Below, piece by piece: positions 56,896 to 64,000 of a stretch of 64,000 bases of DNA. The stretch comes from Sipunculus nudus (taxonomy: Eukaryota > Annelida > Sipuncula > Golfingiida > Sipunculidae): positions 54,381,676 to 54,445,675 of the forward strand of contig CM049316.1 of the NCBI GenBank assembly GCA_026874595.1, read 5' to 3'. Positions within the stretch are counted from its first letter, which is position 1, and each line of letters opens with the position of its first letter. The notes beneath the pieces were generated by a model, which worked only from the letters and a program-made list of their open reading frames with translations, did no database searches and was not told the origin of the DNA. The translations under genes and the position numbers were made by a program.

Positions 56896-57024
56896 ATGGC
56901 GGATAAGCCCAAATCCCCGCTTCCAGGGGGAAGGGGCCAGCAAAAACGCGCCACCAGTGCCGAAACCAAGAACAAATCTCGACTGGCTGCGCTGGCTCCC
57001 GGTGAAAACATTAAGGAAAAACAA
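56896..57024 (+). CDS. first coding exon of an unidentified gene (partial)
   Basis: 43 codons beginning MADKPKSPLPGGRGQQKRAT and ending ENIKEKQ at a GTAAGA donor (57025), phase 0. An in-frame TGA at 56875-56877 precedes the ATG. The local rise in GC, the YY1-like element upstream, the clean ATG context and the donor support a real 5' exon. The peptide is basic, rich in Pro/Gly/Lys/Ser, and probably disordered. I do not recognise the family. A possible second exon at 59075-59167 is too weak to join, and the rest of the gene may lie beyond the window. Confidence 0.55.
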
Positions 57025-59398
57025 GTAAGAAGTCACTTCTTTCAGATAACTCTACCCTAAGATTGTGCCTGTTAAACCACTGTTGTATTTCACAAAACTT
57101 TCTGAACAACACTGTGCTTGATCTGAACTCCCATGTCAAGTTTGTGCGAGCACCGTTCCACTTTTGGTTGTTCGTGAAATTCCTGTACACTTGCAAACAT
57201 ATTAACTTATAAGTTATGTATTATTTTGGTTAACTGAGTTGGATCTGTCATGTTTAAAGATATATGAAAGACTATAACTGAGTTTAAGTTGATAAAGGTC
57301 ATGTGCACATGTTTCATAGTGTATGTGCATACACACTGGAATGTTAATGTTCATTCAAAGGATTGTACAGGTTATATATCAAATTTTATTTTTTGAGGAA
57401 AACAGGCTGCGGAATTCTTGAACTGAACAACAATTATTCAATCAGTGTATATGCTTTTAAATGGTCTGTGATCTTGCAGTACTTGCAACATGTATTAGAA
57501 ATATTTAATGTCAAATGTGTATTAACTGTAAACTGAATCCCAAGGGATATCCCCCCCCCCCCCAAAACATATTGTTTTTTTATGGAAAACACAGCAGTAT
57601 TTTCACTTTCCATTACCAAAAAATAGCATATTTCAAAATATATTATCTGAATGAAGGTTTTATTTGAAAATATAAATTCTCATTTTAAAATTATACAATT
57701 TTGATTTAATTGGTTAAAAAGAAATGGATTAATATGAGTAAAATGATTGGAAGGAGAAGAATAAGAAGATAATATATAAAATCACATGTGAAATAGACAA
57801 CACTGATATTATAATTTCAATAATATTTATCAAATTTTTTTAAATAAGAAATAAATAATTATATCTCATCATACATTATTTCATTCAAGGGAGAAGATGC
57901 ATCCGACTGCTGTTAAAATGGTAATCTGTTATAGAATGGATCTTGCACTCTTGGATGTTATGCAAAGTAACTTTAAATATAAATCAGCTATTATTATATG
58001 ACCAGAGAGACTCTGTAATTAAAATAAAATTGCTTTATTCAGCAGTTAAATACAGTCCTAGCCTTCACTTGAATTGGTGCCAGTATTTAATGTTTATAGC
58101 ACAGCTTTATTGTTTCTCTGTATCCTGGATACCAAGTCATCTATCTACAGCGCAGAAGGTAAAAAGGCCTGATAAGGTGGTACTTTATGACACACAAGTG
58201 TAGTGTTTAATGGTTGTGAGCTCGCCCTTAGTTATGGTGGCACAGGTCATTTGTGTTATCAGTAAGACTTAGTTTCTCTGCTATGAAGCTATACTTTAAC
58301 AACATTGAATGTTCGTTGCCATTTGACTCCGTTGTAACCACAGTGGAACTTTAACCTTAATTATTATAAAACCCACCAGTTAAATGGCACCACACTGAAC
58401 CATTGTTCAGACAAATTGTTTGTGATAATTTTTTGGTCACATAACATTTGGCTTATTTTCTGCCCCTTGTGTAGAGTTTATTACAATGTTCAGGAGTTTT
58501 GTGATGGTTTTGTATGATCATATCCATTATATGTGATAAGGACCTGGTTGAATCATTCATTTTATACATTTTCAGATCCTTTGTTTTATCACTTTTTGTC
58601 TCTTGTCCTTGGAAGAACAAAGTACATACTTGCTGTTGATACAATCTGATCATGATCACATGCCAGTTACTATCTTGTTGCACAGAAGTCATGAGCATGT
58701 ATTAAAATTAGCTCATACATCCAAAAAGTCCATGTCAGTCTGGTTATATCTGAATAATGAGATATTACAGGGAGAACAAATCCGACATATGTGTTTATCA
58801 TAGGCCTGTCAATTAAATTTCTAGGGCCTATATGTCAGATCCAGCTGGATGTGGTTTTGTATATATACAAATTACTTGTATATCAGTTCCAAAAAGGAAG
58901 GAATCAGAAAATTGTGTATATAATTATAAGTTCTTACTAAATAATCTTGCTCCAGGTACATCTTAAATGATATATCAGTGACCATTTACAAACTGAGTTC
59001 CTTGCAAACCAAAGCTAAGCTTTACCACACATACAAAAACACTTACAAAATGTCAGTTTATTCATTTCTTCCAGATTAGGACGCAGGAAAAATCTTTAAC
59101 AGACCACAATGAGAATAAATACCAATGTGCTACGCCCCTTGGCTTCACAGGGTCCATTGTTTTAAAGGTCATTCAGTATAAAAAATAACCTTGTTTTATT
59201 CAAGTGAATCATTCATTTTGCAGTAGCTGACAACACAGGTTTAACATGTTTTTTTTTCCAGTCAAAATGTTTGTCTCATCACATCTACAATATTGATTCC
59301 TGTCATTAGTATGTGCTGTCACTAATCATCAAACATTCTTTGAAGGGGTTTGTCAGGTTTTGACCTGCTGATCAGTATTCCTGGTGATTGATTTTATG
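57025..59398. other. probable intron of the 56.9-kb gene
   Basis: AT-rich, with a C-tract at 57551-57564. A weak candidate exon (59075-59167: CCAG acceptor, open frame IRTQEKSLTDHNENKYQC, poor GTCATT donor) is in phase with the first exon, but its peptide is not recognised, so it is not annotated as coding. Confidence 0.4.
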
Positions 59399-59400
59399 TC

Positions 59401-60730
59401 AGCAAAAATAAACAGTAGAATGAGTAACTCAGCAAAAATAAACAGTAGAATGAGTAACTCAGCAAAAATAAACAGTAGAATGAGTAAGTCAGCAAAAATA
59501 AACAGTAGAACGAGTAACTCAGCAAAAATAAACAGTAGAATGAGTAACTCAGCAAAAATAAACAGTAGAATGAGTAAGTCAGCAAAAATAAACAGTAGAA
59601 TGAGTAAGTCAGCAAAAATAAACAGTAGAATGAGTAACTCAGCAAAAATAAACTGTAGAATGAGTAACTCAGCACAAATAAACAGTAGAATGAGTAAGTC
59701 AGCAAAAATAAACAGTAGAATGAGTAACTCAGCAAAAATAAACAGTAGAATGAGTAACTCAGCAAAAATAAACAGTAGAATGAGTAACTCGGCAAAAATA
59801 AACAGTAGAATGAGTAAGTCAGCAAAAATAAACAATAGAATGAGTAAGTCAGCAAAAATAAACAGTAGAATGAGTAACTCAGCAAAATAAACAGTAGAAT
59901 GAGTAAGTCAGCAAAAATAAACAGTAGAATGAGTAAGTCAGCAAAAATAAACAGTAGAATGAATAAGTCAGCAAAAATAAACAGTAGAATGAGTAAGTCA
60001 GCAAAAATAAACAGTAGAATGAGTAAGTCAGCAAAAATAAACAGTAGAATGAGTAACTCAGCACAAATAAACTGTAGAATGAGTAACTCAGCACAAATAA
60101 ACAGTAGAATGAGTAAGTCAGCAAAAATAAACAGTAGAATGAGTAAGTCAGCAAAAATAAACAGTAGAATGAGTAAGTCAGCAAAAATAAACAGTAGAAT
60201 GAGTAAGTCAGCAAAAATAAACAGTAGAATGAGTAAGTCAGCAAAAATAAACAGTAGAATGAGTAACTCAACAAAAATAAACAGTAGAATGAGTAACTCA
60301 GCAAAAATAAACAGTAGAATGAGTAACTCAGCAAAAATAAACAGTAGAATGAGTAAGTCAGCAAAAATAAACAGTAGAATGAATAACTCAGCAAAAATAA
60401 ACAGTAGAATGAGTAACTCAGCAAAAATAAACAGTAGAATGAGTAACTCAGCAAAAATAAACAGTAGAATGAGTAAGTCAGCAAAAATAAACAGTAGAAT
60501 GAGTAAGTCAGCAAAAATAAACAGTAGAATGAGTAACTCATTAAAAATAAACAGTAGAATGAGTAACTCATTAAAAATAAACAGTAGAATGAGTAACTCA
60601 GCAAAAATAAACAGTAGAATGAGTAACTCATTAAAAATAAACAGTAGAATGAGTAACTCAGCAAAAATAAACAGTAGAATGGGTAAGTCAGCAAAAATAA
60701 ACAGTAGAATGAGTAACTCAGCAAAAATAA
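59401..60730. repeat. 30-bp minisatellite, about 44 units
   Basis: The consensus unit AGCAAAAATAAACAGTAGAA + TGAGTAASTC repeats without spacers; S alternates C/G between units. There are 16 units of 30 bp, one 29-bp unit (59881-59909, one A lost), then 27 more and a partial. Because 30 is a multiple of three and the unit lacks stops in some frames, long open frames appear on both strands. They are artefacts of the array. Confidence 0.97.
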
Positions 60731-63700
60731 AGTCGGAGAGGTACTTCAGTTTCAATATTTCCCCTTTTCTTATCTGCTATTAGCTTTATAATGTATAGTA
60801 AAATTTTATATAAATATATATAAATGTATGTATTTATGTATGTATGTATCTTGGCCTTCTTCGCCCAATTTAGAAATAAAGTATTATGGGCACATTTGAT
60901 TTTAGCCTGAATGTAAAATTATCATTTCATAAGATAAACCTTGCCCATTCTGATATTTCAACCTATAAAAGAAGGTAATCCCTTGAACCTTTTTTAAAAT
61001 TAACAAAATAAATAGGAAAGTTCCTACACCTACATGCTCTTAATGGCTGCTGGTCAAAATCCAATCATGTCCAGGAAGGAAATCTTGTGGCAGATCAGAT
61101 GGTCTACAGATTTGTATTTAACAAATCATTGCATCGTTTCATATACTGTCACCAAAAACCAGTGACCTTTTATCTTCAACAAATGTGGAATCTTTGGTCA
61201 CATGTTGATCAACATGGGCACATGTACTATGTTTACTGACAGCCTGCAGGTAGACAAGCTCATACATCTGTCACACGGTTGTCATAAGAACCTTTTAAAG
61301 TGTGAGGGTAAATGGTTTCATAGACAGTGTTGATGTGGTCAGAGAAACTCAGGTTGCTTCCAGTATTTAAAAATGTGTGTATACTGTATAACCTCTGCTG
61401 ACCAATCAGAAAGAAACTATGCTCTGGTCCTACTTGATAAAAGCAAATAAACCTGGGGGAAAGCATGGGTAATAAACTGAGCAAAATGCTAGGTAAAATA
61501 GGGTTAAACCTAGGTAAGGTACTTTTAACCCAGATTTTTACCCACTTGGTTGCATAAAATAGGTTTTACTGTAACCTGGGTCAAATATGAACCCTGAAAA
61601 CCATGAATTTGATATGAAATTAACCATGGTCCAACGAATATTAGAACAAGGGGCTTATTTTCCTTCAAGTTTATTTGGATAATAAATGTTGTGGTTTAAA
61701 TCATGAGTGAGGGCTCTCCTGTGCAGCTGTCTCTGTTCTGTAAGGCTTGACTATGTTACATGAGCACTAGCCGGTTTCTGAAGTTTCCTCTCACGTCACG
61801 TCAGTTGGTATTTTGCATGCGCTTCGTACAGGACTTTCAAATCTAGCTTAAGTTTATTATCATTTCTTATCAAGGGTTAATTTATCCCTAACACACCCTG
61901 GAAACTATATGTGAAGATAGTCTGTGACTGTCGTACGTGATTTGTTGAATAGTAAGTATAATATAATGGTGTTACTCATTTGTTCTTGCACATGTTTATA
62001 ATTTGAAGTATATCTGCAGTAATAAAAACCTGGGCAACTCCAAGCTTGAGTTCTGTCATTTATGTATTTAAACATGAAATAAGGTGAGGCTTTGATTCAG
62101 ATTACCTTCTCTGATTTTTGCACAGAGGTTCGCTCTACATAACCCTGATCCCACATGCTGCTTTGGTCTATGGGATTCAGCAGCCTGTTTGCTCAATACA
62201 GCAGCCTGTGTACACAATACAGAGGATATATGTAAGTCTAGTAAGCATAATCAAATACACCCCTCTGTGTTTGTGTATTCAGTACTGTATGGTTCCACCC
62301 ATACAGGTCTCTGAAGCCTCACATGTCAAACATTCTGTTGAACTTAGCAGTACAAGTGTGTATCGTTCCTCAGGAAACCTTTCACATGCTGATCCCCACG
62401 TCAAATACCTCGGGGTATCAGGTTCATATAGGAGTCTTTGAAAGTGTGGATTGAAACCTCAAGTTTAGTGTTTGTGTAATTTAATGGTTCTTAGTAGTCT
62501 AAGGTAGGTTTGGAGAGCTGTTTTATATATACAGTGGTGACTCAATATTCCAACACCAACAACAATCATCCTCCAGTTAATGAACCTTGGTAAAAGCATA
62601 AAATAAGAGATTTCCTTTCTTGTGACCAGACAACAACGAGGACCAAGTACATTAGAGATGGTTATAATAGATGACATATTTCAGATATGACTAACAGTAG
62701 CTTAAATTTATTTGTTTCTATAAGGACAGTATATAAAATGAATGCAAGAATTTATACAAATATTTTTTCTTGTATAGTCTTTTTTTTTTTTTTTTTAATT
62801 TGTTACAATTAACTTTTTTTATAGATAGGTCAATGATCTGGCAGTGGCATGGTCTATAAAATTAGGATTTGGGTACGGTACATAAATTATAAGCGAAGTG
62901 ATATGATTTCATTTTTAATTTTAGGTTTAATATGCACAGGGATTAAAACAATCCAGAGGTCATTTACTGTCATTAAGACACCATGAGTCTTTACAGTTTT
63001 CTGAAGCTTCCTCACTTTGCCTTTGATCTGGCTTCAGCTGAGTATGAACAGGGGGTCCTCCTCTCCCTTGTCAAATAACTTAACCACTTAGATGTTCTTT
63101 AAAAAGCTACAGGAAAATCAAATTTTAAATCAAGGCAAAGTTGATGTAAATCTCTCAGAAAGGCAGAAAAATATCTGCAACAGACAAATCTGAAAACTTA
63201 CACTACAGCTGGTTAATTATTTCATTTCTTCAGTTGGCAGTTAAACTTTAAACATTTATGTATATATATTCATGAGTTAAAAAATACAGTGACAGTGGAA
63301 TACTTGAATTTATAATAATTTTAAAACCTTACATGTGTCCCAGATTAAACAGTGTGCTGCAGTTAGTATGTCAGCAGGTGGACAGAACTGAGCAGATGTC
63401 AGACAAAAATCTCAATAAAGTCACTACAGTCTTACAAATATTTTGTCCTGATGAAAAATGAGAATTTGAGGAACTCCAGAATCTTCAGGGACTACCAGTA
63501 ATGAGAATTCCAAATCTTCCCAGACAATTGGGAAATAAATTATTAAAAAATAAAACGTGGTTCTCTAAACAAAAAAAGTTGAAATAATTCCTATTCTTCC
63601 TGATGCTAATAAAAATTTCTCCATGGATAAAATTTTGGTTCTCTGCCATCCTAATACTAGACTTGGAGTGTTGATTATTTCTCTTTCCCTAGGTATATTG

Positions 63701-64000
63701 AAATTTTGAAATAACATTCTGGGGGAAAAAAATGGGGTTTCCCATACTTCATGAGATTGTAGCAAATATAAAAATGAACAAGGAACTGTAAAATATTGCA
63801 AATATGTATTTTTTTTTTTGTTCCTTGATGGAATTTTTTATTTGTCATTCTTTAACAAATTCCCATACAATCCAATACAGAAAAATAGTAAATTAACTAA
63901 AATATTAAAGCAGCTTGTTTTTTTTGGGGGGGGGGGGGGGATGTCTTCTTATGTAACCAATTCATTTATTTTGAAACTTGGTTTATAATAAAAAAACAAA
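60731..64000. other. nothing recognised; probable intron or intergenic
   Basis: AT-rich with short (TATG)n-like tracts near 60815-60850 and T/G homopolymers (62781-62798, 63926-63940). No credible coding exon, RNA gene or known repeat. Confidence 0.45.

Noticed and set aside
59075-59167. Candidate second exon of the 56.9-kb gene
   Set aside because: In phase and open, but the donor (GTCATT) is weak and the peptide is unrecognised; not enough to annotate as coding.
59401-60730. CRISPR array
   Set aside because: The units are head-to-tail without unique spacers, there are no cas genes, and the genome is eukaryotic.
59394-60755. Long open frames on both strands (up to 453 codons) with repeating LLILLFIFA- or SAKINSRMS-type peptides
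   Set aside because: They arise because a 30-bp stop-free unit is repeated in frame. No splice sites, start context or non-repetitive coding sequence support a protein.
62127-62230. Exon-like stretch between CACAG and GTAAGT
   Set aside because: Splice-like borders only; the translated frames are low in information and match nothing recognised.

Overview
This is a eukaryotic, AT-rich, repeat-laden window, most likely from a marine bivalve mollusc. That placement is an inference. It rests on intron-rich gene structure, long (TA)n and poly-C/poly-G tracts, and several families of short-monomer repeat elements (TCCGTCTG-rich heads, 5'-AGCTCAGCTGA ends) of the kind reported in bivalve genomes. 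No prokaryotic, organellar or viral gene was recognised.

The main gene is DNA topoisomerase I (TOP1, type IB) on the + strand. I could join 19 coding exons from 12866 to 50468, all with GT/AG introns and consistent phase, giving 952 codons plus a stop. All five catalytic residues are present (Arg675, Lys719, Arg777, His819, Tyr910), each offset by exactly 187 residues from human TOP1. All of the extra length lies in the N-terminal domain, which has a Ser/His/Lys-rich tract, four KSP motifs exactly 7 residues apart and four SUMO-consensus sites. A second + strand gene starts at 56896. Only its first coding exon (43 codons) can be supported and its product is not recognised.

Layout: 1-3.6 kb, no recognisable gene. 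3.6-12.2 kb, repeat-rich 5' flank: an antisense family-A fragment, a degraded possible transposase, a large foldback, TA microsatellites, a TIR MITE, poly-C/G elements, a SINE-like copy and a second antisense family-A element. 12.2-50.5 kb, TOP1, whose introns 2, 6, 7, 16 and 18 are inflated by repeats. 50.5-54.25 kb, repeat-poor sequence, probably a long TOP1 3' UTR. 54.3-56.6 kb, intergenic with poly-C/G elements. 56.7-57.0 kb, promoter and first exon of gene 2. 59.4-60.7 kb, a 30-bp minisatellite of about 44 units. 60.7-64 kb, no recognisable gene.

The most interesting part is the repeat content. At least three families with different sequence (called A, B and C here; D looks like an A-end variant) share one end design. 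A 5' terminal hairpin (13-14 nt arms, 3-nt loop) is followed by a short Pyr-rich microsatellite and long internal tandem monomers. Near the 3' end lies an inverted copy of the 5' arm, then a second hairpin, then a terminal CTAG or CTTG next to T. They insert into T-rich sequence and nest in one another. This resembles non-autonomous Helentron-type elements (HINE/DINE-1/pearl-like), but the 5' hairpin and the co-evolving arm copies deserve study. One copy contains a higher-order XYZ repeat of ~336-bp monomers; another family-A copy carries repeated perfect nuclear-receptor DR1 motifs.
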